In this document: in pieces, positions 1-8,415 of the stretch
Layout: each line of letters opens with the position of its first letter
How positions within the stretch are numbered: position 1 is the stretch's first letter
Source: JAWXCE01 sp033764775
Lineage (GTDB): Bacteria; Pseudomonadota; Alphaproteobacteria; Rhizobiales; Rhodomicrobiaceae
Length of the DNA stretch: 64,000 nucleotides
Assembly (NCBI GenBank): GCA_033764775.1
Contig: JANRIQ010000006.1
Coordinates: 175,772-239,771 of the forward strand
Direction of reading: 5' to 3'
Notes under the pieces: generated by a model
What the model was told of the DNA's origin: nothing
Seen by the model: only the letters and a program-made list of their open reading frames with translations
The model's database searches: none
Made by a program: the position numbers and the translations under genes

Positions 1-1
1 G

Positions 2-196
2 TGGCGGCGCGGCTCGGGCCATCATGGCAAATGGGGCAAGCCCCACCAGCCCAAGGGCGCGCATTTCAAGTTCATGAAGGAAGACAGCGAGATCGACATC
101 AAGTGCGCTCCCGCCGAGCCGACGGCGGCGTGCGTGGACGCCGCGATCAGGCTCATGGACAAGCTGCGCGAGGCGAAGGAAGTCGAGCGCCGCTAA
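2..196 (+). CDS. 3' end of an unknown protein (partial)
   Basis: Only the last 64 codons lie in the window; the frame is open from base 2 to a TAA at 194-196. The visible part starts with a His/Gly/Lys-rich stretch (GHHGKWGKPHQPKG) and ends in a charged helix (IRLMDKLREAKEVERR). One Cys pair (IKCAPAEPTAAC) is present. The stop codon interlocks with the stop of the convergent mtnP gene (shared bases 193-196). I do not recognise the family; a small exported or metal-binding protein is possible from the His-rich segment, but this is a guess. The frame is supported by the clean C-terminal end exactly at mtnP. Confidence 0.6.
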   Translation, partial: WRRGSGHHGKWGKPHQPKGAHFKFMKEDSEIDIKCAPAEPTAACVDAAIRLMDKLREAKEVERR

Positions 197-1068
197 CGGT
201 TCAGCACGCGGCCCGCGACGGCGTCGAGCTTGGCGAGGAGCGCCGGGTCACGTGCTTCGGGCGCCGTGATGATTGCGAATTCGAGCGCGCGGTCGGAGCC
301 GATGGGGCACGGCTCGTGCAGCCTTGGGAAGTCCACCGCAAGCCGGGCGATCAGCCGCGCCGCTTTCTCCGAGTTGGCGCGCATCACCGCGATGATGGCC
401 GTGATGTCCACGTCCGCGTGGTCCTCGTGCCAGCAGTCGAAGTCGGTCACCATGGCGACGCTGGCGTAGCAGATCTCGGCCTCGCGGGCGAGCTTCGCCT
501 CCGGCATGTTGGTCATGCCGATCACGTGACAGCCCCAGGCGCGATAGAGGTGGCTCTCGGCTCGGGTCGAGAACTGCGGCCCTTCCATCGCAAGGTAAGT
601 GCCGCCGCGCGTGTGCGGCACGCCCTCCGCTTTCGCCGCCGCCTCGACCTTATCTGCGAGGCCGGGGCTGATCGGGTCGGCCATCGCCACATGCGCCACG
701 CACCCCTTGCCGAAGAAGCTTTTCTCGCGCGCGAAGGTGCGGTCGATGAACTGATCGACGATGACGAAATGGCCGGGGGGCAGCTCCTCGCGGAACGATC
801 CGCACGCCGAGACCGAGACGAGGTCGGTGACGCCCGCGCGCTTCAGCACGTCGATGTTGGCGCGGTAGTTGATGGCGGAGGGCGGGATGGCGTGTCCGGC
901 GCCGTGGCGCGGCAGGAAGACGATGGGCAGGCCGCCGATCTCGCCCATCAGCAGATCGCTCGACGGTTCGCCCCACGGCGAGGCGACGCGCTCGCGGCGC
1001 TTGTTTTCAAGGCCGGGCAGGTCGTAAAGCCCGGAGCCGCCGATGATCCCCAGCACCGCTTTTGTCAT
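193..1068 (-). CDS. mtnP: S-methyl-5'-thioadenosine phosphorylase
   Basis: A 291-aa cytosolic enzyme that phosphorolyses methylthioadenosine to adenine and methylthioribose-1-phosphate (methionine salvage, polyamine by-product removal). The family signature is clear: an N-terminal IIGGSGLYDLPGL phosphate-binding loop, FLPRHGAGHAIPPSAINYRAN, SVSACGSFREELPPG, the substrate segment YLAMEGPQFSTRAES, and GMTNMPEAKLAREAEICYAS followed by TDFDCW. The start ATG at 1068 gives the usual N-terminus; an in-frame extension to 1167 lies inside the upstream gene and was rejected. The start overlaps the upstream stop as ATGA, so the two genes are probably translated together. Length is normal for MTAP-type enzymes. 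Confidence 0.95.
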   Translation of the reverse strand: MTKAVLGIIGGSGLYDLPGLENKRRERVASPWGEPSSDLLMGEIGGLPIVFLPRHGAGHAIPPSAINYRANIDVLKRAGVTDLVSVSACGSFREELPPGHFVIVDQFIDRTFAREKSFFGKGCVAHVAMADPISPGLADKVEAAAKAEGVPHTRGGTYLAMEGPQFSTRAESHLYRAWGCHVIGMTNMPEAKLAREAEICYASVAMVTDFDCWHEDHADVDITAIIAVMRANSEKAARLIARLAVDFPRLHEPCPIGSDRALEFAIITAPEARDPALLAKLDAVAGRVLNR

Positions 1069-1658
1069 GCCATCGCCTCGATGTAAAAAACCGACCACAC
1101 CCATTTCTCCGCCTCTTCCTCGAAGGCGGGCGGCGCGCCGGGCGCCAGTTTGCGCATGAGCCAGCACGGCCCGAGGCCGCCGACGCCGAACGGCGCGTCA
1201 TTGAGCGACAGCGCCAGCATCCAATCGGCGGCGCGGTCTGCAGCGGCCAGCTCGACAGCGAAACCGTCAAGCGCCATCAGGCGAAGCGCGCCCGTCTCGG
1301 CGCCAGCCGCGCGCATCGCGTCGGCGAGGAGGGGGCCGGAGTAGACGCCGCGCCCAGCGACCTTGGTCTCCGTGTCGAACGCGTGTTGCGGCAGGGTCAG
1401 CAATTCCTCGCGCGTGAAAGCGGTGGCCTTGTCGAAACTGACGCCGTGATGCTTGAAGAAGCCGATGGTATCGCCGCCGACGGGACCTGCGTTCGGCCGG
1501 CCGACGCGGCCTCCCACGGTGAGCCACGCCGGTTGCCTCGCACGGGGCTGCGCAAGGGCGGCGGCGGCGCCACCGGCCCCAACGGACATTGCCGCGAGGG
1601 CGACAGTTCGCAGCGCGGCGCGTCGGCTGAGGTTGGATGGGTTCGGCGGGTCGCTCAT
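1065..1658 (-). CDS. Exported protein with sulfite-oxidase-like molybdopterin fold
   Basis: A 197-aa protein with a Tat-like leader (SNLSRRAALRTVALAAMSVG, then Ala-rich core and ALAQP), so probably periplasmic. The body matches small proteins related to the oxidoreductase molybdopterin-binding (SUOX) fold: FTREELLTLPQHAF, a YSGPLLADAMRAAGA segment, LDGFAVEL, and a C-terminal GPCWLMRKLAPG...WVWSVFYIEAM. The Cys that ligates molybdenum in true sulfite oxidases is not seen at the expected place after the TLPQH segment; the only Cys is in the late GPCW motif. It may therefore not bind the cofactor in the classical way. Its stop overlaps the mtnP start by 4 nt. Substrate unknown. Confidence 0.75.
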   Translation of the reverse strand: MSDPPNPSNLSRRAALRTVALAAMSVGAGGAAAALAQPRARQPAWLTVGGRVGRPNAGPVGGDTIGFFKHHGVSFDKATAFTREELLTLPQHAFDTETKVAGRGVYSGPLLADAMRAAGAETGALRLMALDGFAVELAAADRAADWMLALSLNDAPFGVGGLGPCWLMRKLAPGAPPAFEEEAEKWVWSVFYIEAMA

Positions 1659-1784
1659 GGCGACGCGACTGTGCGCAAAAACGCTCGCTCTAGCAACGCA
1701 AAATCGGCAAGCCGAACGTTGACGGAGTGTGTAGGCCTCACACGTGCGCCGCCGCAAACTCGCCGCGTCAAGCCGCGTTCCGGC

Positions 1785-4700
1785 TCAGCCAAGCCGGCCG
1801 CTGACATGGGCGAGCAGCAGATAGATTCGCCCGGTGTCCGAGACGAGGTTGTCCTGGATCATGCGTCCTTTCGGATCGCTGCGGGCGGCGTCCTTGAGCA
1901 AATTCTCGAAGTCGTCCACATAACGGTCGGCGATCATGCGGAAATCGGCGTCGGTTTCGTAGCGGCGGCGCACTTTGTCGAATGTCATCTGCCCTTGCGG
2001 CGTGTAGATGCCGCGATGGATGGCGCCCCGGTCGCCGCGATTGTAGCGCTGCCACACCTCGATGACCTTGCCCGGGTCGGTGGCGCTGGCCATCTCCTCC
2101 ATGCCGAGGTCGACAGGTTGGCGCGGTCGCTGCGCGGGCGGCTCGGGCGGGGCGAAACGCTGCGCTGGCGGCCGTGACGGCGGCGCGGCGACGGGCGCGA
2201 TGGGGGGCGGCGCGCCATAACCCTGGCCGAAGCCGTCATCGTCCTCGGAGGCGCGGGCGAGCAAATCGCCGAGCGACCACTGGCCGCGCGTCGGGCTGGC
2301 CTCTTGCGGTCCGCCATAGCCTTGACCGGCGGCCTCGTCCATCGCCGGCATGTCGGCCGGAAGCGCGTTCTGCCAGTTGGGCTGACCACCCACATCCAAC
2401 CGCTGTGCGAGGCCCGATGTGAGCGTGGAAAGGTTCTCCGCGCTGCCGGTCCAAGGGGCCGGCGCACCGGACGCGAGGTCGGGTAGGCCTGGCGCGCCGT
2501 AGCCGATAAAGTCGTCATATTGGGGGGCGCCGTAATCGTCGCGGGGACGCTGCTGCTCGGGGCGCTGAAAGGCCTCCGGCCGCGGCTCGGCCTTGAACAC
2601 CTGCGTGGCGACGCCGTGGCGGCCGGCGATCTCCGCCATGCTGCCGATGGCCGAAAGTTGATCGTTCAGCACCTTGCGCATGGCCGTGGCGCTTTGCTTC
2701 GTCACCTCGGGCAAGGTGGTCGCCTGGCGGCGCAGTTCGGTTTGCGTCATCTCGATTTCCGCGGCGGCTTTCGTCGCCGACGCGCGCACCTGACGGGTCG
2801 TCTCGCCGAATTTGTTGGTGAGCGAGGAAAGCTGCTGCGACACCTGATCTTGCAGCGAGCTGAAACCGGTCTGCAGCTCCGAGACGGCCTTCGTCGTGTG
2901 CTGCTGCGCCTCGGCCCGCAGGCGTTCGATTTCCCGGATGGCCGCCTGTGATTTCTCCGCCGAATCCTTGGCGAGAACCTCCGTCACTTTCTTCGCGCGG
3001 GTCTCCGCCTGACTCAACGACTGCTCAAGCATGTGCGAATAGCTGTTCATCATGCGGTCGAGTTCGATGGCGCGGCCGTTGATGCTGTCGAGCAGCTTGG
3101 TCAGCGCGGCCTGGCGCGCCTCCATGATGGTGTCGACCTTGGTGTTCGCGACTTCGAGCGAGCGGGCGGCGTTCATGATCGAGGAGCCTTGATCCTCGAA
3201 GCGCTTGGTCAGCGCGTGGATCTGCGACAGAAGCCCGCCCGAGACCTCCTTCAGCACCGCAGCCTGCTGCGCCATGGTCTCTGACGTGGCGCCGGAGCGG
3301 CGCGCCAACTCCTCGACCGTGCGCTGGATGGATTGCGCGCTCGTTGAAACCGTCCGCTCGATCTGCTGCGTCTGCCGCGCGAGCGACTGATCCATGCCTT
3401 GAGCGTGCTTCTCCAGGGTCTCGCGTATGCCGGCGGAATGCCGGGCGACGGCGCTCTCCATGGCTTGAGTGCGCGAAACGATGGCGCCCTCAAGGGTCTT
3501 GGTGCGCTCGCTCATGGTGGCGTCGAACGACTTGGTGCGCGAACTCAGCATGGACTCGAGCACGTGGATTTTCTCGACCATGGAGCTGTCGATGGCGCGG
3601 GTCTGATCGTGCAGCACCGTTTGCAGCATCTTGGTGCGGTCGGCGAGGGTGACGCCGATGGTTTGCGTCTTTTCCGTCAGCGCGCCCTCCAGGGCGGAGA
3701 GATTTTTCGTCGCATTCTCAATAATTGTGCTGAGCCGCGTCTGCTCGCCGCCCAGCCGGTCGAGCAGAGCCGGGATCTCCCGGCCGACCCGCTCGCTCAT
3801 GCTCATCACCGATGTGACGAGGCTGTTGCTTTTGGCCGAGATGGCCTGGGTCGTCCGGTCGGACGTCTCCTGGATCGCGCGCGTGACCTCGAGCGTGGAT
3901 TGCCGCAGCACCTCCGCCGTCTGCGCGCCGTGCTTGACAAGCTGCTCGGTGATGCGCTGGCCGCGTTCCGCGAGCTTCTCGTCAATGGAGGCGCCTGCGG
4001 CCGTCACGGCGGCGGTGATCTTGTGGCCGCGGCTGGCGAGCGTGTCGGCCATGGACGCGCTGGCCTGGGTGAGCGACTGCGAGGCCTTCTCGCTCGCGGC
4101 GGAAATCTCCCGCGTCACCTGAGAGCCGACGCCGCGCAGCGCTTCCGACACGCGCTCGCTGTTGTTGGCTAGGGCCTCGCGCTCGCTCGCCAGCTCGTTG
4201 ATCAGGTTGCGGATGCGGTGTTCGTTCTCGGTGTAGGAGCGCTCCAGCGCGGCGACCTCGTTGTGCACGAGCGCCTCCAACTCGCCGGCGCGGCCCAGCG
4301 CGCGCGAGATGGCCTCGTTCATCGCCACCACCTGCCGGCGCACGGTCTGCCCCAGCGAGGCGACCGACTGTTCCGCCATCTTGTCAGGCTCGGCGAGACG
4401 AACCGCCACCTCCGTCATGGCCGACGACATCAGCCGCAGTTCCTGGCTGCGCCACACAAGCACCGCTAGGAACCAGAACAGCGCGATCGGCAGTCCTATG
4501 GTCGCCACCGTGACGGCGAGCGTCGACGGGTCGGCAAGCATCTCGCCCAATGACGCGCCGGGCGTCAATTTGTCGGCGAAGGCGCGCGCTACGATGAAGC
4601 CGACCACGGCCCACACCGCGGAGGCCGCCATGGCGATGAGGAAGGGCGAGCGCGACGGGCGCTGTTGCAGCGCGAAAATCAGCCCGCCGATGGATGGCGC

Positions 4701-4991
4701 GTCGTCATTGGCCGCCAGTTGGGCGCGCGCGGCGCCGGCGGAGCGTTTCGCGGGCGAAATCTGCGCCCCTCGTCCGCCTGCAGCCACAATAGACTCGGGC
4801 GCGGCGACGGAGGTTTGCGGCGGTTTGGCGGGCTGGGCGCCCTTTGCGGGTTGAACCAATGCGGATTTCCCCAAATTCTGGTTAGGCGTTCCGGACGGAT
4901 CGCCGCGCTCCCCAACGCCGGGTTTCTGGCCGGGCTGCGAGGCCGGCTCGATCGGCCCCGACGGGCGCGGGGCGATAGGCTTTTGCGTCAT
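1785..4991 (-). CDS. Membrane-anchored hendecad-repeat coiled-coil protein (possible GPR/RgsE relative)
   Basis: A 1068-aa protein. Layout: Pro/Ala-rich cytoplasmic head (1-110), two membrane helices (about 116-138 and 157-181) joined by a short loop, a long helical rod (about 190-790), a Pro/Gln-rich linker with QGYGAP-type segments (about 800-960), and a folded C-terminal domain (about 965-1068) ending YLLLAHVSGRLG. Inside the rod, residues 275-406 and 439-559 are built from regular 11-residue repeats. This layout recalls the apolipoprotein-like growth pole ring protein GPR/RgsE of Hyphomicrobiales, which is about twice as long in Agrobacterium; that link is inference. The ATG at 4991 is followed by the expected polar head. 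It stands alone, downstream of a small cytochrome c gene. Confidence 0.85.
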   Translation of the reverse strand: MTQKPIAPRPSGPIEPASQPGQKPGVGERGDPSGTPNQNLGKSALVQPAKGAQPAKPPQTSVAAPESIVAAGGRGAQISPAKRSAGAARAQLAANDDAPSIGGLIFALQQRPSRSPFLIAMAASAVWAVVGFIVARAFADKLTPGASLGEMLADPSTLAVTVATIGLPIALFWFLAVLVWRSQELRLMSSAMTEVAVRLAEPDKMAEQSVASLGQTVRRQVVAMNEAISRALGRAGELEALVHNEVAALERSYTENEHRIRNLINELASEREALANNSERVSEALRGVGSQVTREISAASEKASQSLTQASASMADTLASRGHKITAAVTAAGASIDEKLAERGQRITEQLVKHGAQTAEVLRQSTLEVTRAIQETSDRTTQAISAKSNSLVTSVMSMSERVGREIPALLDRLGGEQTRLSTIIENATKNLSALEGALTEKTQTIGVTLADRTKMLQTVLHDQTRAIDSSMVEKIHVLESMLSSRTKSFDATMSERTKTLEGAIVSRTQAMESAVARHSAGIRETLEKHAQGMDQSLARQTQQIERTVSTSAQSIQRTVEELARRSGATSETMAQQAAVLKEVSGGLLSQIHALTKRFEDQGSSIMNAARSLEVANTKVDTIMEARQAALTKLLDSINGRAIELDRMMNSYSHMLEQSLSQAETRAKKVTEVLAKDSAEKSQAAIREIERLRAEAQQHTTKAVSELQTGFSSLQDQVSQQLSSLTNKFGETTRQVRASATKAAAEIEMTQTELRRQATTLPEVTKQSATAMRKVLNDQLSAIGSMAEIAGRHGVATQVFKAEPRPEAFQRPEQQRPRDDYGAPQYDDFIGYGAPGLPDLASGAPAPWTGSAENLSTLTSGLAQRLDVGGQPNWQNALPADMPAMDEAAGQGYGGPQEASPTRGQWSLGDLLARASEDDDGFGQGYGAPPPIAPVAAPPSRPPAQRFAPPEPPAQRPRQPVDLGMEEMASATDPGKVIEVWQRYNRGDRGAIHRGIYTPQGQMTFDKVRRRYETDADFRMIADRYVDDFENLLKDAARSDPKGRMIQDNLVSDTGRIYLLLAHVSGRLG
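3315..4169 (-). repeat. Tandem 33-bp-period coding repeat (11-residue hendecads)
   Basis: Encodes residues 275-559 of the coiled-coil protein. Twelve consecutive 11-residue units (for example RGVGSQVTREI, AERGQRITEQL) are followed by a 32-residue break and then eleven more (for example SSRTKSFDATM, SERTKTLEGAI, VSRTQAMESAV). Hydrophobic residues recur at positions 7 and 11 of each unit. DNA identity between units is low, so this is an old protein-level repeat rather than a recent DNA expansion. Confidence 0.85.
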
Positions 4992-5289
4992 ACCTCGGCT
5001 CCCCCCGCTTCGGCTTGACTGGGGCCTTGATCAGACCGCGCACACGGCGGCCCGGCGGCGAACGCGAACAACCGGCCAAACGCTACATTCAAGCTCGACA
5101 AAACGCCGCCCGTTTCGATAACGAATTTGATTCGCCCGTCTGTACAGATGAAATCTGCGCTCTTCCGCAACCATTATCAGCTAAAGACCTTTTGGGGCCA
5201 AAAAAAGATTTAGCCGCGCCGAACCCGGATCGCCAGACAAAAACCAAAATGCTCGACAACCTAAGGTGGAAAAATCTGGAAAGCTCGCC
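4992..5289. other. Intergenic region upstream of the coiled-coil gene
   Basis: 298 bases between the cytochrome c stop and the coiled-coil protein start, both on the minus strand. It is clearly more AT-rich than the surroundings, especially 5095-5275, as expected for a promoter region. A small palindrome TTTTGG-GG-CCAAAA lies at 5190-5203. I could not assign a convincing -35/-10 pair or terminator, and no conserved small ORF is visible. Confidence 0.5.
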
Positions 5290-5610
5290 TCAGTCGGCGA
5301 TCTCGGCGGCGAGCGCGCGCATATAGGCGTAGAGGTTGGACGCTTCGGACACGGGATAAGGCGCGACGATGCGGCGCTTGTGCGCGATGGGAAGGCCGGC
5401 CCGCAGATCGGCCTCGATCTCCTCGCCCGACAGGATCGACATGATGTCCCGGAACGGCCGCGCATCGGGAGCCGGGCTATCGCCCGCGCGCCCCACATTG
5501 TGGCAGGCGGCGCATGCGGTCTGGGCGAGGCGCTCGCCCGCCGCCTGGTCGTTCGCCTCAGCCGTGGCGGCGGCCAACGCCAGTCCGCACGCCAACACCG
5601 CTCCGCGCAT
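5290..5610 (-). CDS. Small periplasmic class I c-type cytochrome
   Basis: A 106-aa protein with a signal peptide (MRGAVLACGLALAAATAEA) and a single haem-binding CAACH motif near residue 35. The rest (PDARPFRDIMSILSGEEIEADL, then YPVSEASNLYAYMRALAAE) is the short helical body of a monohaem cytochrome c as found beside oxidoreductases in alphaproteobacteria. The methionine axial ligand is not obvious, with IMSI the only candidate before the C-terminal helix. The start at 5610 was chosen because it begins the signal peptide; longer in-frame versions have no exported start. It is transcribed divergently from the patatin-like gene. The electron-transfer partner is unknown. Confidence 0.85.
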   Translation of the reverse strand: MRGAVLACGLALAAATAEANDQAAGERLAQTACAACHNVGRAGDSPAPDARPFRDIMSILSGEEIEADLRAGLPIAHKRRIVAPYPVSEASNLYAYMRALAAEIAD

Positions 5611-5789
5611 GCAAGTCTCCGTTCTCTCCGCGCGGCGACGGCCGGGCGCGGGCCGCAAACTACGAATGGAGCGCCAAAAGACAAGGGGGCAGTCAGCCGC
5701 ATTGTCGCCGCGTCGCGCGGGTAATGCCCGTTTTTTGCGCCGCATCGGTCGATTCCGCCGCATGGCGCGCAAACTCCACGGACGATCGC

Positions 5790-7484
5790 ATGAAACCGAA
5801 CATGTCGGCTGATTGGCTGCAGGCCGTCGAGGCTTTCGCTGGGTTGGGTCAGGCCGAACTGCGGCGCCTGCTGACCCGGTGTTACACCCGCGCGGTCGCC
5901 CCCGGAGAGGCGGTCGCGGAAGCCGGCGCCAGCGCCGACGCACTGCACATTCTCATCTCCGGGCGGCTTTCGGCGTCAGACGGCGCAGGCGAGACGCTTG
6001 AGCTCGCCCCAGGCGCCGCGGTCGGATACCCGGCCTTTTTCGCTCGCGAGGCCTATCGCGAAACGGTGGCCGCCGCGCGCGAAAGCCTCATGCTGACCCT
6101 GGAGTGGGACGAGTTCGCGCAACTGGCCGACCGCGCCCCGGAATACTGGCAGGCGGTCGCCGTCGCCATGGCCAAGCGGGGGCCGGCCGAGCCCGTGCGC
6201 AGCCGGTTTCCCAAGCCTCACACGCTGGCGATCCTGGGCGCGGGAGCGTCGCCGCCGCCCCCCGACATCGTGAGCGAGATCGCCGCCGCTCTCGACCCCC
6301 TGGCCGATTGCCAAGTGCTGCGGTCGTCAAGCTTCGGCCAGAATTTGCCTGGCGGCATCACCCTCGACGACCCCGAAGTCGCTCACTGGCTCCAGGAGCA
6401 GCAGCTTTCCTTCGACCTTATCATTCGGGTCGCCGACGCGGAGTTAACCGGGTGGACGCGCCAGGCGGTGGCCGAGGCGGACGAAATTCTGCTTGTCGCG
6501 CATGCGAATGCGGGCTTCGGCCTGGGCGAACCGGAGGCGTTCGCGTTCAAGACGCGGGGACCTTCGGCGTGCCGCCTCATCACCGTGGAGGATGGCGCGC
6601 GCGACGCGCGGGCCTGGCTGGCCGATCGCCCCGTCCGGCTGCATCACAGGGTGCGGCTGCGTCCCTCCTCGGGCTTCGACCGCCTCGCGCGCTTCGTGCT
6701 GGGGCGGGCGCGGGGCTATATCGCGTGCGGCGGGGGCGGCTACGCCGGCGCGCATCTTGGCCTCATCCAGGCGCTGGAGGAGGCGGGCGCGACGATCGAT
6801 TGTGTGGCCGGTGTGGGGGCCGGCGCCATCGCCGCAGCCTTCGCCGCAGCGGGCGCGCCGGTGGCGGACGCCGCCGCCCTGTTGCCGCCGCCGCGCAGCC
6901 GCACGGAGTATGAACGGCTCGTCGCCGCGGCGTTCGGACGATCGCATATCGACAATCTCGCGCTCCCGTTCCGCGCCCTTTCGGCGGATTTGAGCCATGG
7001 CGCGCTGGTCGTGCACAAAGCGGGTCCGCTCATCGAGTCGCTGCTCGCCAACTGGCCGCCTCCCGGGCTCGCCGCCCCGTTCATCGACGGCGCCGGACGG
7101 CATCTGGCGGATGGCGGCCTCATCGACCCCGCGCCCGACTGGCTGCTCGGCGACGTGCATGGCGGGGTGAACGTCCTCGGCCGCATCGAGCCGCCGCTCG
7201 CCGCGCCCGCACGCGACCCCGCCTCGCCTGTGGACTGGGCGCTGAAACGCCTCACGGGCGCGCGCGGCGACGCGCTCGAGCCGTTCGACGCAGTGAACGT
7301 GATGCTGCGCGGCATGAACATGCGGCGGGTGGAAAAAGCGCAGGCCGCGCTCACGCTGTCGCCGCCCATGCTCCCGGGCGCGGAGGGGCAGGACGCCGCC
7401 CGCGAGTTGGCGTATGACTGGGCGCGGCGGGAGCTGGACGTTCTGCGCCAAGATGAACGCTGGGCCGCATTCTTTGGGGGCTGA
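5790..7484 (+). CDS. Cyclic-nucleotide-type domain plus patatin-like domain, catalytic Ser missing
   Basis: A 564-aa protein built like bacterial neuropathy-target-esterase relatives: an N-terminal cyclic-nucleotide-binding-like domain (about 10-125, with LHILISGRLSA and LELAPGAAVGYPAFF), a middle Rossmann-like region (about 140-280), and a C-terminal patatin domain (about 305-555). The patatin oxyanion loop GGGGYAG (314-320) and the Asp motif DGG (441-443) are present. The nucleophile elbow reads GVGAG (341-345), so residue 343 is Gly where lipases have Ser. It is therefore probably a non-hydrolytic or scaffold version. ATG at 5790 was chosen over long upstream extensions without homology-like features. 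The next gene, nudC, begins one base after its stop. Confidence 0.85.
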   Translation: MKPNMSADWLQAVEAFAGLGQAELRRLLTRCYTRAVAPGEAVAEAGASADALHILISGRLSASDGAGETLELAPGAAVGYPAFFAREAYRETVAAARESLMLTLEWDEFAQLADRAPEYWQAVAVAMAKRGPAEPVRSRFPKPHTLAILGAGASPPPPDIVSEIAAALDPLADCQVLRSSSFGQNLPGGITLDDPEVAHWLQEQQLSFDLIIRVADAELTGWTRQAVAEADEILLVAHANAGFGLGEPEAFAFKTRGPSACRLITVEDGARDARAWLADRPVRLHHRVRLRPSSGFDRLARFVLGRARGYIACGGGGYAGAHLGLIQALEEAGATIDCVAGVGAGAIAAAFAAAGAPVADAAALLPPPRSRTEYERLVAAAFGRSHIDNLALPFRALSADLSHGALVVHKAGPLIESLLANWPPPGLAAPFIDGAGRHLADGGLIDPAPDWLLGDVHGGVNVLGRIEPPLAAPARDPASPVDWALKRLTGARGDALEPFDAVNVMLRGMNMRRVEKAQAALTLSPPMLPGAEGQDAARELAYDWARRELDVLRQDERWAAFFGG

Positions 7485-7485
7485 C

Positions 7486-8415
7486 GTGACGCATGCGCGC
7501 TTCGCCGCATTTCGGGCGCCGACGGTCGGCCCGCAGATCAGCCTCGACCGGGCGGCCGACAAACGGCGCGATCCGGCCTGGCTGGCCGAGGCGACCGCCT
7601 CGCCCGCGGCGCGTTTCGCGGCGTTCTGGGATTTGAAACTGGCGGTCCAGTCTTCGCCTGACCGGTCCCGCGTCGCGATCCGGTTGCTGTCGCGGGACGA
7701 GATCGCCGCCACGGGTGCGGATCCGGACAACGCCGCCTTTCTGCTCGGCCTTGAGAGCGGCGCACCTCGCTTCGCCGCGCCCCTGCTCACGCCCGCCGAC
7801 AATCTGACCTTTGTCGATCTGCGCACGCTCGCCTTGCAGGGCGCCATGCCCTCGCAAGACTTGGCGCTTGCGGCGCAGGCGCGCGCGCTCCTCGCATGGC
7901 GGTCGAACAGCCGGTGTTGCGGGCGCTGCGGCGGCGCGGTCGTCCACCGCGAGGGCGGCTGGCGGGCCGCGTGCTCATCCTGCGGCTTGGAGGTCTATCC
8001 CCGCAGCGATCCAGCCGTCATCATGATCATCGTTGCGGGCGACCGCTTCCTCATCGCCCGCGATGTGCGGTTTCCTGAGAATTTCCACTCCGTGCTCGCC
8101 GGTTTCGTGGAGCCGGGCGACGACATCGAAACCGCCGTGCGCCGGGAGACTATGGAGGAAACGGGAGTTCGCGTCGGCGCCGTGCATTATCTCGGCAGCC
8201 AGCCTTGGCCCTTCCCGCACACGCTGATGATCGGTTGCTGGGGCGAGGCGCTGACGACGGACCTGCGGATCGACCCCGAGGAAATCGCTGCGGCGCGCTG
8301 GGTCGGCCGCGAGGAGGCCGCCGCGATGCTGGCGGCGCGTCATCCCGACGGCCACACCCTGCCCGGCCCGCTGTCGATGGCGCATTCGCTGATCCGCGCA
8401 TTTCTGGCCGGTTAG
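7486..8415 (+). CDS. nudC: NADH pyrophosphatase (NudC-type Nudix hydrolase)
   Basis: A 309-aa cytosolic enzyme that cleaves NADH to NMNH and AMP and, in the best studied members, removes NAD caps from RNA. Seen in order: an N-terminal beta domain, a zinc ribbon (C145, C148, C163, C166), the Nudix box starting GFVEPGDD (206-228, with REtmEE core) and the family-specific SQPWPFPHT motif (238-246). The Nudix box has Asp where Glu is usual after GFVEPG, a conservative change. The GTG at 7486 sits one base after the previous stop and behind a GGGGG stretch; an in-frame ATG at 7453 inside the upstream gene is an alternative. Its end shares four bases with the convergent tadC end. Confidence 0.92.
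   Translation: MTHARFAAFRAPTVGPQISLDRAADKRRDPAWLAEATASPAARFAAFWDLKLAVQSSPDRSRVAIRLLSRDEIAATGADPDNAAFLLGLESGAPRFAAPLLTPADNLTFVDLRTLALQGAMPSQDLALAAQARALLAWRSNSRCCGRCGGAVVHREGGWRAACSSCGLEVYPRSDPAVIMIIVAGDRFLIARDVRFPENFHSVLAGFVEPGDDIETAVRRETMEETGVRVGAVHYLGSQPWPFPHTLMIGCWGEALTTDLRIDPEEIAAARWVGREEAAAMLAARHPDGHTLPGPLSMAHSLIRAFLAG

Noticed and set aside
1..1086. 361-aa open frame on the plus strand opposite mtnP
   Set aside because: It is a GC-rich shadow of mtnP; composition (Arg, Gly, His-rich) is typical of an antisense frame and the real reading is the MTAP protein.
5189..5207. Palindrome TTTTGG-GG-CCAAAA with an A-run as a terminator
   Set aside because: The run is part of the stem rather than after it on the minus strand, and no plus-strand gene ends there; kept only as a note in the intergenic entry.
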